Below, one piece after another: positions 8,727 to 17,914 of a stretch of 64,000 nucleotides of DNA (positions within the stretch are counted from its first letter, which is position 1; each line of letters opens with the position of its first letter). The stretch is from NCBI GenBank assembly GCA_013214355.1, contig JABSSL010000014.1, positions 57,296 through 121,295 on the forward strand, written 5' to 3'. The translations under genes and the position numbers were made by a program. Source of the DNA: Saprospiraceae bacterium (lineage in GTDB: Bacteria > Bacteroidota > Bacteroidia > Chitinophagales > Saprospiraceae). Under the pieces are notes generated by a model, which did no database searches, was not told the DNA's origin, and saw nothing but the letters and a program-made list of their open reading frames with translations.

Positions 8727-10802
8727 ATGTTAAAAGCTTTATATCCTTTGTATCTAAAGGTAGGTTGGTCTATCCTGATTTTCCCTTTGTTCCTGCTCCC
8801 TTTTAAGGGGAATAGTCAAAAAATTGACAGTTTGGAGAACTTACTGACTCAGAACTTACCGGATACCCAGCGGATGGATGTGCTAATCAATCTCACTGAC
8901 ATTCTTCAGTTTCAAGACCCGCAAAAGGGAATTACTTATGGGGAAGAAGTCCGAAATATGGCAAAGGAGCGACAGGATACCGCTAGGTGGACCGGGGTGT
9001 TGTCTCGGATTGGAGCTTGTCATGCTAATTTGGGTGATATCAATAAGGCAGAAACGCTATGGCGAGAAACACTAGCGCTGGAAATCGCCCGCAATGATTC
9101 GATGGGTATCGGTAGACAATTAACTAACATTGGTACAGCACTGGACACGAAAGGAGATCTCGATTCTGCTATTCAATATCACTCCCAAGCGCTGGAAATA
9201 TTCCTCCGAAAGGAAAGCGATGTATATCAAGCGATTGTCTATAATAATCTAGCTATTGATTATGAGATCAAAGCTGACTACCCACAAGCACTTAAATTAT
9301 ATTTGGAAGCCTTAGAACGATTTGAGAGGATCGGTCATAAGGCGGGGGTTGGTGCCGTATTTTCCAATATAGGTAATGTATATACCCAGTTGCAGGCTTA
9401 CGAAGAGGCTATTAAATATCTTAATCAATCCCAAGCCATAAAGCGGGAAGTGCAAGATATCTATGGGATTGGTCTGAATGATCATAATCTAAGTACCGTG
9501 TACCTGAGGCTAGGGCAATTGGATTCTGCAAATGTGTATGCCTTGCAGTCCTTGGAGTTGCGGAGAGAGATGGGCGACAAAGAAGGTGAGGGGCAGTCTC
9601 TACTACAGCTCGGCACAATCAAATACCAGATGGAGGCTTATGATGAAGCCTTGGCCTTGGCGGAACAAGCCCACGTGATGGCCATTTCATTAGACAATCG
9701 ATTTGAGCAGGGTAAGGCGGCTCTTCAGCTGGGGCGGAATTACTTACAACTCAAGCAAAATAGCAAGGCTGAGCAATTTCTCTTGGAAGCGAAAAAACTC
9801 ACAGCAGATAACAAAGAGAGGGAGACTCAGCTACAGACTTTTTATGCCCTCTATCAATTGTATAAAACCCGCAAGGATCAGCGTGCCTTGGCGTATCACG
9901 AACGTTATCTAGCCCTGAATGATAGTATTCGGAATGATGAGCAAGTGCGCGAGATCACACGTTTGGAACTACAGTACGAATTTGATCGAGAAAAGGAATT
10001 GTTGAGTTTGGAGCGTGCGCAAGAGGAGGCCTTGCTGAAAGCACAATTGCAACGACAGCGTCTTGTTCGTAATGCCTCTTTAGGAGGGCTGGGAGCCGGG
10101 GTCTTAATCATTGGCCTACTTTGGAGAGGGTTTCGGCAGAAACAAGAGAGCAACAAACAATTGGCTGCGCAGAAACAGACGATAGAGCGGACCTTGGAAG
10201 ATCGAGAGACCCTCTTAAAGGAAATACATCATAGAGTAAAGAACAATCTGCAGGTGATTTCCTCCCTTTTGAGTTTGCAATCTCGTTCCGTTGAAGATCC
10301 CATTGCGCTTGGGGTGCTTGAGGAAGGTAAGAACAGGGTGAAGGCTATGGCCCTGATTCATCAAAATTTGTATCAAGATGAGAACTTGATTGGCGTTCAC
10401 TTGCCGGATTATATAGAGAAGTTGACTAAGAACCTGGTTCATTCTTACCGGGTAGATCAAAAACAGATTCAAATTGTTCAGGAGGTAGCACCCATTTCTA
10501 TGGATGCAGATACACTCATACCTTTAGCCCTGATTTTAAACGAATTGATTTCAAATTCCTTAAAATATGCATTTCAAGATAAGGATAGTGGTCAAATCGA
10601 TGTGCAAATCGCCCAGATGGAGGAAGGCCTAAAGGTTACAGTAAGTGACAACGGACAAGGTTTACCACCTAATTTTCAGCCGGAGCAATCTAATTCTCTT
10701 GGTTTTAAGCTCATTCGTTCTTTCGCCAATAAGATGAAGGCCAAGCTTGATGTTTTGTCACAAGGAGGTACTCAGGTGTCCCTATTATTACCATCAACCT
10801 GA
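8727..10802 (+). CDS. TPR-containing sensor histidine kinase (HisKA_2 type)
   Basis: A 691-aa kinase. A signal peptide (residues 1-30) is followed by about seven tetratricopeptide repeats (about 60-400; for example AIVYNNLAIDYEIKADYPQA), so the sensor part is periplasmic. One membrane helix lies near 447-465 (LGGLGAGVLIIGLLW), then a coiled linker. The HisKA_2 dimerisation motif KEIHHRVKNNLQ holds the phospho-acceptor (His501 or His502). The ATPase domain shows the N box LILNELISNSLKYAF and G box VSDNGQGLP. The response regulator starts 31 nt downstream, so this is a two-component operon. The signal sensed is unknown; TPRs suggest a protein or peptide partner. Confidence 0.92.
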   Translation: MLKALYPLYLKVGWSILIFPLFLLPFKGNSQKIDSLENLLTQNLPDTQRMDVLINLTDILQFQDPQKGITYGEEVRNMAKERQDTARWTGVLSRIGACHANLGDINKAETLWRETLALEIARNDSMGIGRQLTNIGTALDTKGDLDSAIQYHSQALEIFLRKESDVYQAIVYNNLAIDYEIKADYPQALKLYLEALERFERIGHKAGVGAVFSNIGNVYTQLQAYEEAIKYLNQSQAIKREVQDIYGIGLNDHNLSTVYLRLGQLDSANVYALQSLELRREMGDKEGEGQSLLQLGTIKYQMEAYDEALALAEQAHVMAISLDNRFEQGKAALQLGRNYLQLKQNSKAEQFLLEAKKLTADNKERETQLQTFYALYQLYKTRKDQRALAYHERYLALNDSIRNDEQVREITRLELQYEFDREKELLSLERAQEEALLKAQLQRQRLVRNASLGGLGAGVLIIGLLWRGFRQKQESNKQLAAQKQTIERTLEDRETLLKEIHHRVKNNLQVISSLLSLQSRSVEDPIALGVLEEGKNRVKAMALIHQNLYQDENLIGVHLPDYIEKLTKNLVHSYRVDQKQIQIVQEVAPISMDADTLIPLALILNELISNSLKYAFQDKDSGQIDVQIAQMEEGLKVTVSDNGQGLPPNFQPEQSNSLGFKLIRSFANKMKAKLDVLSQGGTQVSLLLPST

Positions 10803-10833
10803 TTACTGACAAAGCAACTAAATTAGAACAGGA

Positions 10834-11448
10834 ATGGACACCATTCGAATACTTGTAGTAGAAGACGATATCTTTATTTCTCAAGATATTGTAGAAATGT
10901 TGGAACAGATGGACTACACCATCTCGGGGGTAGCTTATGATGGAGATGCCGCTTTGGCACAGCTTCACGAAAACACACCGGATTTTGTACTACTTGATAT
11001 CAATCTTGGGGAAGGAAAGGATGGGATAGACGTCGCGGAAGTAATAAGAACACAGTATCAATTGCCCTTTATCTTTTTAACTTCCTATGCCAGCAAATCG
11101 GTCCTGGACAGAGCCAAGCAAGCCCGTCCATCCGGCTATGTTGTCAAGCCGTTTGATGAGCGCGACCTTTATCCAGCTATAGAAATTGCCTTGTACAACC
11201 ATGCTCAACGTTGGCAGCCAGACTCTTGGCATCAAACCCATATTAACCGAGTGTTGAAAACTGATTTCACACAAAAGGAGGTGGAAATCCTGCAAGATAT
11301 GTTCGAGGGAAAAACGAATAGGCAATTGAGCGAAAAACATTTCATCAGTCTTAATACGGTCAAAACGCACGTGCTCCGCATTTACGATAAGTTAGATGTA
11401 CACTCCCGCTCTGAGGCTATGGCCGCATTGCGCAAGCGCTTGAGGTAA
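10834..11448 (+). CDS. LuxR/NarL-type response regulator
   Basis: 204 aa. The receiver domain (1-120) has the acidic pair Glu10-Asp11, phospho-acceptor Asp55 (FVLLDINLG) and the conserved Lys in VVKPFDE. The C-terminal helix-turn-helix is typical of the family: FTQKEVEILQDMFEGKTNRQ, then ISLNTVKTHVLRIYDKL. It is the partner of the kinase 31 nt upstream. The stop codon lies only 6 nt from the end of the convergent outer-membrane protein gene, with no room for a separate terminator. Confidence 0.93.
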   Translation: MDTIRILVVEDDIFISQDIVEMLEQMDYTISGVAYDGDAALAQLHENTPDFVLLDINLGEGKDGIDVAEVIRTQYQLPFIFLTSYASKSVLDRAKQARPSGYVVKPFDERDLYPAIEIALYNHAQRWQPDSWHQTHINRVLKTDFTQKEVEILQDMFEGKTNRQLSEKHFISLNTVKTHVLRIYDKLDVHSRSEAMAALRKRLR

Positions 11449-11454
11449 GTACTC

Positions 11455-12723
11455 CTAGAAGTATTGCCCAAGCCCAACCACGACTCCTCTTCGGCTCGGC
11501 TGTCGAACATCATGGCCATAATCTAACCGTAAGATAGCATTATAAGCCTTGTTGTAGATCAAACGAATACCTCCACCAATGAAATGTTGGAGGTTCTTGC
11601 CCTTCCAAAGCTCCTGCAAAGTTCCACCAGGTTTTCGCCAAGTACCCGCATCCGAGAAAGCTACCAGTTGAATACCGAATTGTGAGCTCTCCAGAACAGT
11701 TTGCCGATATTCTAGATTGAGAATCAGGGCTGCTGTTCCTCGTTCAATCCGGTTACCGGAACCTCGAATGTTCACGTAGCTGTCAAGTACGAATGGAGCA
11801 AACGGAGAATTGTTATTGGTGGCCAAGCCTATCCGGAGCCTCGCCGCTAGATTCCCTCGCAGGGGTAGGCGCTTGAAATAGCGAGTGTCATTGAGAAAGA
11901 TGTGGAACCAGGATTGATCCTGCAAGTTGTGGACCGTTTGGAAGCTAGCGTTGTTATCGAAACCCTCCAAATAGAATAGGTGGTATCTCAATCTATTCTC
12001 TTGAAATACGAGTTTGCCCAATAGTTTAGGTTGGCGGAGTGATTGGGGGCCGGGAGTGGTCTCTCCTTCATGCCGCTCGTGCTTATTGTAGTCCTCCACA
12101 AAGGTAGTCAATCCCAACTCTAGGGTCCGATTCCTTTTAAGTTGATAGATGCCAGATAACCCAAGACTGAGGTTGTCAAAATTGTAGAACACGGTAGCGT
12201 TCGAAAAAAACAGCGGTTCAACAGAAGCCCATTTGGTAAAACTAACAGATCCCCCCCATTTGCTGCGGCGGAAAGAAGGAATCTTATAGTAGAGATTGAA
12301 GTTATCTCGGGCATCATTGTTTTGGTAGAAAACGGTTAGTTTTTGGCCTAATCCTCGCCAGTTGTCATCATTAAACCCTAGTTGATACCAGAAATTTCCT
12401 CGTACACCACCAAAGTTGATGATGGGGAAAAAGGTAAGCGCCTCTTTCAGCTGGAGGGTCACATTTAGGCCAGCTCCGGTAGTGTCAATTTGTAACTTGC
12501 CATCAGCGATGGCAGGAAGGTTTTTGAGACGCTGAAGGTCATTGGCCAACTGCGTGCTATCTGCAAAACTTCCGACCTGACTATCGATTAATCGGCCAAT
12601 AAAGGACCATTTGGTTTTTTTCAAACCATCGATTTGGAGCGTGTTTACAGGCAATTGACTCCAAACCGGTAAACAAAAACTCAGCCCTACAATTAGGACT
12701 AAGGCAGATTTGGACGTAATCAC
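11455..12723 (-). CDS. BamA/TamA-like (Omp85) outer-membrane barrel protein
   Basis: 422 aa. Signal peptide through PVWSQ, one short POTRA-like segment (about 25-105, ending VNVTLQLKE-like), then a barrel that ends in Phe (VVVGLGQYF), as outer-membrane barrels do. The barrel holds the surface-antigen features GGVRGNFWYQLGFNDDNWRG and ...FVLDSYVNIRGSGNRIERG. It is much shorter than BamA, which has five POTRA domains, so a specialised assembly or transport role is likelier than essential biogenesis. The only usable start is a GTG at 12723; there is no ATG before the signal peptide. It ends 6 nt from the convergent response-regulator gene. Confidence 0.82.
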   Translation of the reverse strand: MITSKSALVLIVGLSFCLPVWSQLPVNTLQIDGLKKTKWSFIGRLIDSQVGSFADSTQLANDLQRLKNLPAIADGKLQIDTTGAGLNVTLQLKEALTFFPIINFGGVRGNFWYQLGFNDDNWRGLGQKLTVFYQNNDARDNFNLYYKIPSFRRSKWGGSVSFTKWASVEPLFFSNATVFYNFDNLSLGLSGIYQLKRNRTLELGLTTFVEDYNKHERHEGETTPGPQSLRQPKLLGKLVFQENRLRYHLFYLEGFDNNASFQTVHNLQDQSWFHIFLNDTRYFKRLPLRGNLAARLRIGLATNNNSPFAPFVLDSYVNIRGSGNRIERGTAALILNLEYRQTVLESSQFGIQLVAFSDAGTWRKPGGTLQELWKGKNLQHFIGGGIRLIYNKAYNAILRLDYGHDVRQPSRRGVVVGLGQYF

Positions 12724-12821
12724 TGTCGCGTAATGTTGTGAGCTCAGATAATTTTTGTGATTCAGTGGCCTTCTTTCTTGAAAATCTTGCTTCCCTCTTA
12801 AGAGTATGTTTAAAGTTAATC

Positions 12822-12841
12822 CCGCCGGCCGGCAGGCGGGA
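12822..12841. repeat. GC-rich palindrome, type A
   Basis: CCCGCCGGCCGGCAGGCGGG, a near-perfect palindrome. The AT-rich flanks are themselves imperfectly inverted (GTTTAAAGTTAAT on one side, ATTTCACTAATATGAAC on the other). It resembles the hairpins at 15487 and 20897. Confidence 0.55.
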
Positions 12842-12992
12842 TTTCACTAATATGAACACCTCTCTTTGCCGGGCTTCAGCTAATTTTCGGGCCGTATCTT
12901 CCAGATATGCCCCAAAAATGGAGCTTCGCGCGGCTTTGAGATCCATTTCATATTACAAGAAAAACTAAATTTAATCATACTCCAAAATGCGG

Positions 12993-13010
12993 CCTGTCTA
13001 GCAGCAGTTG
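12993..13010 (-). repeat. Palindromic repeat, type B (partial)
   Basis: CCTGTCTAGCAGCAGTTG matches the complement of the palindromes at 28832 and 15532 in its left half and is degraded in the right half. Confidence 0.4.
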
Positions 13011-13165
13011 GACCACAAAAATCGTCAGAGCAGCGTGTTTTGTAATAGGATTCAGAATATAATAAAAGTAGGAAGGAATGAAAAGCGGTTTCAGGGTTTC
13101 AATACCGTTCGACGAAACATCCGGTCTTTACATCCCTTCCTAGCCCAATGTAACTACTTGGTTGT

Positions 13166-14701
13166 TTATCTCGAAATTCTCACACCGATATTAAAGGTAG
13201 CGGCTTGGCCATTATTGGCTGCCAAAAATTTATTGCTAAAATCTGTTACTAATGCTTCTATTTCAAACTTTGGTGTCACCTGGTATTTTGCCCCTAATCC
13301 TGCCTGTGCAAAATAATCAAACTCAGTACCCCAGAAGGGAGAGTAATTTCCTAGCACATACAAGGTCGTTTTAGGATCAGGGAAGTAACTGAAAATAACG
13401 GTTGCTGGGGTTGATAGTCGATTCAATGCTCCATTTCCAGCATTCCCAATATCTTCAATAAGTACATCAATCTCCGTAAAGACAGTCCAATTGGAACTCA
13501 AGGTAATATCATTAAAAAACTGCGTATTCCAGCTAGCGCCACTCCAATCAATATAGGGCTGCGTGGCATTGCCTTCTAAATCTTGACCAATGGGAATCCA
13601 AAGGGCACTTTGTACTGAAAAGTTAGGTAAATTATTAAAGGGAGCCCAGCGAATTTTTGGTCCTACATTGGTAAACCCTTGTCGACGGCTATCTGCATTA
13701 TTAGTAAATACATTTAGCGGAGAAGTATTTCCATCCGTATTGCTCACACGGCGATAGCGCAAGTCGAAGCCAAAATTGAATCGGTTGGTGATACCATATA
13801 GAAAGCTCACGGAGGTGGTTAGGAAATTGGAACGGGCATTGAAGTCGCCTTCACTCGAGCTGCGGGTACGTTGAGTATATAGGTTATTAAAAATTTTGGT
13901 TTCTGTTGTCCCTTTAGGAATAGCGGCAGATACTACGTAACGGTTGCTAGAGTTTCCAAGTTCTGCTGCATCGCTAACTAGGCTTTGAGCATTCAAAGTC
14001 CAATCGTAGGTATAATAATTGATGCTGAAATCTTGTGAAATGGGCGCTTCTCTGTACTTATTAATAAAAGTCAGAACGTTCTTTTTGCTTCCTCCAAAAT
14101 CCGAAGCGTACCACGAGAAGATTTGAGAAAGGCTCGCTTTCTGGTTGGCCTCGTCTACTTTTATGAAAATGGGATCATTGATGGCCTTGCGTGTTTGCTG
14201 CTCTAGTTGTTCTTCTAGCTGATCAGCAGTGTAGGCGAAATTAGTGATTGGAGGACATCCTTGCGCACCACACACCAGTACGAAGTGGAATCGAGGATCT
14301 CCGTAGGTAGCTAATAGATGTTTTTTCTCAAGCGTGTTGAGGCTCATCTTTTCACCGCCTACTAGATGCACCTTCGCATCAAAAAAGGCACCCTTTTCTT
14401 GGACAGAATTTGAGATTTCATTTTTGATGACCTGATCGATAACTAATAAATTATAGCTGTTGATCAAAAAGGCTTGTTGGGTTTTAGCATCAAGGTTTTT
14501 CCAGTCGGTCTTGTTAATTTCATTGATGATGCCTGGGAAGTTGCTATCTTCTTTGATGGCTGGATAATCAATTGCTCCCGCCTTTACGTGTTTTTTGAAT
14601 AACTGATCTACTGTTGTGAAAAAGCCAGGATCGATGGCTTGTGCATTACTATTTCCAAAGGAAAAAAATACAATGGGTATAATCAAGATTAAGTTTTTCA
14701 T
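13166..14701 (-). CDS. DUF547 domain fused to an outer-membrane barrel
   Basis: 511 aa with signal peptide MKNLILIIPIVFFSFGNSNA. Residues about 25-240 form a DUF547 domain: FLINSYNLLVIDQV, RFHFVLVCGAQGCPP and the closing NYYTYDWTLN. From about 255 the sequence changes to alternating beta strands (VSFLYGITNRFNFGFDLRYR, ...ITLSSNWTVFTEIDVLI, ...AGLGAKYQVTPKFEIEALVT), ending NIGVRISR, which reads as a porin-like barrel or a beta-barrel reporter of the Bacteroidota. No stop or frameshift separates the two parts. DUF547 has no established reaction. The neighbours do not reveal a role. Confidence 0.75.
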   Translation of the reverse strand: MKNLILIIPIVFFSFGNSNAQAIDPGFFTTVDQLFKKHVKAGAIDYPAIKEDSNFPGIINEINKTDWKNLDAKTQQAFLINSYNLLVIDQVIKNEISNSVQEKGAFFDAKVHLVGGEKMSLNTLEKKHLLATYGDPRFHFVLVCGAQGCPPITNFAYTADQLEEQLEQQTRKAINDPIFIKVDEANQKASLSQIFSWYASDFGGSKKNVLTFINKYREAPISQDFSINYYTYDWTLNAQSLVSDAAELGNSSNRYVVSAAIPKGTTETKIFNNLYTQRTRSSSEGDFNARSNFLTTSVSFLYGITNRFNFGFDLRYRRVSNTDGNTSPLNVFTNNADSRRQGFTNVGPKIRWAPFNNLPNFSVQSALWIPIGQDLEGNATQPYIDWSGASWNTQFFNDITLSSNWTVFTEIDVLIEDIGNAGNGALNRLSTPATVIFSYFPDPKTTLYVLGNYSPFWGTEFDYFAQAGLGAKYQVTPKFEIEALVTDFSNKFLAANNGQAATFNIGVRISR

Positions 14702-14993
14702 TGCTGCTAGTTAATTGATGTGGGTAATTTGATATTTAGGTTTTTTAGATGCTTTGGTGGCTATTATCTCACCGTTGCTTTAATTACCCTACAAAGAAAA
14801 GGTGATCCTAAGCCTTATGTTTCCCGCTTTTCTAACCAAATTATCACAGAAGTATCCCCACGTCGCCTGCGCGATATTTTAGACAAGAAAATCAGGGGAT
14901 GTGTTAAATGGAAGTACCCAAAAATCTCATGGCGAGGATTGCGTTTGAAAGATAGGGAGAAGAACCTTAACAAACAATTTTAACGGGATTAGT

Positions 14994-15377
14994 ATGAAAA
15001 GAGTACTTCCTAGAACCTTTGGCTTTTTCCTCATTACGCTTTTACCCCTTGTTGGGTTGCATGTGATCAAACTTCCGATCTGGGGAGAAGTGATTGACGG
15101 GGTTTTATCTAGCTTCGTTTTTACCTTACCCTATGGCATGGGTCTCTTGCTAATAAAACAATTCATGATACCGCTAAAGAGTACCAAGCAGGAAGTTTAT
15201 GTAGGGATGATATCTGCTGCTTGCATGTGGGCGGTCGTTTGGGTGTTCTGGAGTATAGTACCTAATGACTTTAGATCATCGGCAGAGGTGTGGGCGTTCA
15301 ATATGCATCTTGCGCTGGCGCTAATTACCGGGATGTCAACGGTAGTTATCCGGGGAGGAGGACTAAAGAAGGTTTAA
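14994..15377 (+). CDS. Small four-helix membrane protein of unknown function
   Basis: 127 aa with about four hydrophobic helices (near 8-25, 34-55, 66-86, 97-116) and short charged loops; it ends GGGLKKV. The start ATG fits a Met-Lys-Arg N terminus. I do not recognise a family. A hairpin with a T tract lies 110 nt downstream (15487-15514) and could end its transcript. Codon use looks like that of neighbouring genes, so I think it is real. Confidence 0.6.
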   Translation: MKRVLPRTFGFFLITLLPLVGLHVIKLPIWGEVIDGVLSSFVFTLPYGMGLLLIKQFMIPLKSTKQEVYVGMISAACMWAVVWVFWSIVPNDFRSSAEVWAFNMHLALALITGMSTVVIRGGGLKKV

Positions 15378-15486
15378 CTTTTTCACTACCGCAATTCTGC
15401 AATTGGTGTATCTTGTTAGCCTAAGAATATGTTTGATCAGACCTCAATTGCCTTTGAGTAGCAAATTTTGCCTTGTCCTGCGTTAG

Positions 15487-15514
15487 ACCTGCCTGCCGGC
15501 ATAGGCAGGTTTTT
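15487..15514 (+). terminator. Hairpin with T tract (type A palindrome)
   Basis: ACCTGCCT pairs with AGGCAGGT around an 8-nt loop, followed by TTTT. This can act as a Rho-independent terminator for the small membrane-protein gene, but it is also a member of a dispersed palindrome family, so the role is uncertain. Confidence 0.5.
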
Positions 15515-15531
15515 CGCCGAATTGCCCGCAT

Positions 15532-15557
15532 CTACCTGGCTGCGTCAGCGAGACAGG
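15532..15557 (+). repeat. Palindromic repeat, type B
   Basis: Begins CTACCTGGCTGCG and ends AGACAGG; an imperfect palindrome with close relatives at 28832-28858 and 20942-20959. It lies 21 nt after the type A hairpin. Confidence 0.6.
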
Positions 15558-15833
15558 TTCGACTGTAAAATCTGCCTTGCTCAATACAAAACTTGCTCAC
15601 TCCCGGCTAATTAGTCCTGGTCAAACATGGAACTGATTTAAACTTATTCATCTGGACTGCGGCCTAAAGCCTTGAATCTCCTGGTCTTCAGCTTTTTTTC
15701 GTTCCAGACCTTCCAGGTATGAAACTCAAAAAGAGCTTCGCCAGTAAATCCAATGCTTTGACCTCGTCGACAGCCAATAAGTTTGAATCAGTTCATGTTC
15801 TAAAGTATTTCATTATCATAGTGGGCCATCCAA

Positions 15834-16397
15834 ATGTCAACATTTCTTGATTATATCGGCAACTACATTTCTTTGTCAACAACGCTCGTCCAAGACTTGC
15901 AGGGCGCGCTACAAATCAACTCCTATACCAAGGGACACATTTTGTTGAATGAAGGCAGAGTTTGTCATCGACTGTATTTCTTAGAAGGCGGTACTGCTCG
16001 AACCTTTTATTACCGAGATGGTAAGGAGATAACTTCCTGGATTTATCCCGAACAACTTCCATTTACCTCTTGGTCAAGTTTCTTAAGTGGTGAACCCTCT
16101 TTTGAATACATTGAAATCCTGGAGGAGGCTATCGTACATAGTATTACTTCCACACAATTGGAAAACTTATACGGCAAGCATCCGAGCCTAGAACGATTTG
16201 GCCGCCGATTAGTGGAAGAACAATTACATTTCTTAGATCAGTTTTACAAGGGCTATCTATTTATGACCGCTCGAGAAAAATATGATCTTCTTCACTCCAT
16301 TTTCCCTGATGTAAGCTTGCGTGTGAATTTGGGCCACATTGCCTCCCTTTTGGGTGTTTCTCAGGAAACCTTAAGTAGAATTAGAAGGCAGAAGTAG
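15834..16397 (+). CDS. Crp/Fnr-family transcription regulator
   Basis: 187 aa. The N-terminal cyclic-nucleotide-binding-like beta barrel is visible (SYTKGHILLNEGRVCHRLYF, then GGTARTFYYRDGKEI and FLSGEPSFEYIEILEE). A dimerisation helix follows (about 105-140), then a short winged helix ending in VNLGHIASLLGVSQETLSRI. There are no N-terminal cysteines for an Fnr-type Fe-S cluster, and the cAMP-binding Arg-Ser-Ala pattern is not present, so the effector is unknown. A possible site for a factor of this type lies 3.3 kb away at 19682-19697, in front of the DUF1800 gene. Confidence 0.88.
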   Translation: MSTFLDYIGNYISLSTTLVQDLQGALQINSYTKGHILLNEGRVCHRLYFLEGGTARTFYYRDGKEITSWIYPEQLPFTSWSSFLSGEPSFEYIEILEEAIVHSITSTQLENLYGKHPSLERFGRRLVEEQLHFLDQFYKGYLFMTAREKYDLLHSIFPDVSLRVNLGHIASLLGVSQETLSRIRRQK

Positions 16398-16459
16398 CGT
16401 TTTCCCTCTACTTCCATTTTAGGAGTGGAAAGGTTCCGGCTTTTCACATAATCTCTAGT

Positions 16460-17887
16460 CTAGTCATTCATAAATCCAATAGGCAAGCTACTACTCCTAG
16501 GGTCATAAAACCGATTAATATTCGGCAACACAAAGCTCAGGTCTCCCTTACTTACCCCAAACCATCTAGCCAATTCCGCAAAATACATATCGGTGGAAAG
16601 AGAAGGCAGTAGAATCGCTCCGCCAATATCATCTGACCCGCCAAGGCGTAGGGATGGATATTTCCCATAGATATTTCCACCCTTTACCGCCCCTCCCATT
16701 ACCATAACATTTCCACCCCAGGCGTGATCAGTACCATTCCCGTTTGAGCTTAGGGTACGGCCAAAGTCTGATATAGTGAAAGTGGTTACCTGCTGGGAGA
16801 TCCCCAATTCATCTATTGCTGACTGAAACTCTTGTAGGGCTTTGCTGAGGATGCTAAGCATTTGGGCTTGATTTTCCAATACACTATCATGATGATCCCA
16901 TCCTCCATAGTTGATGAAGAAGGTTTGACGTTTCATACCCAATGCTTTTCGAGCTGCAATCGTTTGAGCAACCAATGCTAGATCAGCGGATAGATCATTG
17001 GCGGAAAAAGGGGATTGTAAAGGAGCTACACTAGCCAAGGCATGGCTAAATACACCATGATTGGCCTGAGCGTGGAGGATCTTTTGTTGAAAAGTGGACT
17101 TGAATATATCTTGGTATTGTTGGGCCAGTAAACTCTCTGTACCTTTCCGAAGGACTCGATCCAACTGACTATTCCCTTCATAGACTCTGATTCCCACACT
17201 TCCTCCTGCCGCTGCTCGGATGGCATACTCCGTGGCCGAAGATCCAACTTGAAAGACATTAGTGCCAGATAAGGAGATATTCATGGAAATGTTTTGATTC
17301 TTATTCCCTTGTTCTAGCAGGTCTGCTATTCTCCCACCCCAACCTTTAGCCGAGCGACTGTCGGGGAGAGAAGTTTGCCATTGCTGAATTTGATCAGCAT
17401 GAGAAAGTAGACCGATGGGAAGCTTAGCACTGCCAGCCAGGTACTTGGCTTTGCTGACGGGTTCCACCAAGGTCCCAACGTTAGCAATAAAAGCTAATTT
17501 ATGCGTATTGAACAGATGCTGGACTTCGGGCATCGAGGGATGCACTGCATACTCACGCCCCCCTGGATCACTGAACTGTAAAGGCAACAAACTAGATTGA
17601 GTTAGTGCTAGGTTGGATCTACTTTTACGATATTCTTGATAAGGTTCTTTGCTGTTTGGTACCAACATGTTGAAGCTATCATTGCCACCGGCCAGGAGAA
17701 TGCAGACCAATGCTTTGTACTCTCCTTCCACTTCTGTGGATTGGCTATGTAATCCTGCCAATGCATTGCTCGTGCCAAGATTAAGAAGGGAAGATAGTAA
17801 GGTGGTGGAACCAATAGCTGCGCAGGAGGCACTGCCAACAAATTGCCGTCTCGTTAGATTCGATTTGACTTTATTTGATTTATTCAT
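16460..17887 (-). CDS. DUF1501 Tat-exported protein
   Basis: 475 aa. The N terminus bears a twin-arginine signal (LTRRQFVGSASCAAIGST), so the protein is exported folded. Family hallmarks are LVCILLAGGNDSFNMLVP near the N terminus, FINYGGWDHHD, and TISDFGRTLSSNGNGTDHAWG with GGNVMVMGGAVKGG. DUF1501 proteins belong to the alkaline-phosphatase/sulfatase-like superfamily but lack an established substrate. The gene follows the DUF1800 gene by 27 nt, and the two nearly always travel together, which points to one exported functional unit. Confidence 0.92.
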   Translation of the reverse strand: MNKSNKVKSNLTRRQFVGSASCAAIGSTTLLSSLLNLGTSNALAGLHSQSTEVEGEYKALVCILLAGGNDSFNMLVPNSKEPYQEYRKSRSNLALTQSSLLPLQFSDPGGREYAVHPSMPEVQHLFNTHKLAFIANVGTLVEPVSKAKYLAGSAKLPIGLLSHADQIQQWQTSLPDSRSAKGWGGRIADLLEQGNKNQNISMNISLSGTNVFQVGSSATEYAIRAAAGGSVGIRVYEGNSQLDRVLRKGTESLLAQQYQDIFKSTFQQKILHAQANHGVFSHALASVAPLQSPFSANDLSADLALVAQTIAARKALGMKRQTFFINYGGWDHHDSVLENQAQMLSILSKALQEFQSAIDELGISQQVTTFTISDFGRTLSSNGNGTDHAWGGNVMVMGGAVKGGNIYGKYPSLRLGGSDDIGGAILLPSLSTDMYFAELARWFGVSKGDLSFVLPNINRFYDPRSSSLPIGFMND

Positions 17888-17914
17888 GATTTCAAAGGAT
17901 TTGGGCGTAAGTAA

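Larger units (their letters stand above)
12724..13165. other. Repeat-bearing intergenic region
   Basis: This 442-base gap has no convincing gene. It contains a GC-rich palindrome (12822-12841) flanked by imperfect arms, and a second palindrome-family copy at 12993-13010. Short reading frames here on either strand show no domain and cross the repeats. Confidence 0.5.
15429..15628. repeat. MITE-like 200-bp inverted-repeat element
   Basis: The ends are ATGTTTGATCAG (15429-15440) and CTGGTCAAACAT (15617-15628), an inverted match at 11 of 12 positions. The similarity continues inward, imperfectly, for roughly 45 bases (for example AGCAAATTTTG on the left and the complement of CAAAACTTGCT on the right). 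The interior contains two smaller palindromes, at 15487-15510 and 15532-15557. No transposase is encoded, so if mobile it would be non-autonomous. Confidence 0.55.
15378..15833. other. Intergenic region carrying an inverted-repeat element
   Basis: 456 bases without a gene. Nearly half is occupied by the 200-bp inverted-repeat element described at 15429-15628. The remaining 200 bases before the Crp-like gene contain no feature that I can support. Confidence 0.5.

Noticed and set aside
12581..12968. Minus- and plus-strand frames across the gap before the Omp85-like gene
   Set aside because: They cross the GC-rich palindrome and the Omp85 coding start; the peptides have no family features.
14720..14983. 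87-codon plus-strand frame
   Set aside because: No recognisable domain, basic random-looking composition, and it begins just upstream of the divergent DUF547 gene in its probable promoter region.
16398..16459. Terminator between the Crp-like gene and DUF1501
   Set aside because: Only a six-pair stem (CTTCCA with TGGAAG-like) with a long loop and no T tract; too weak to list as a feature.
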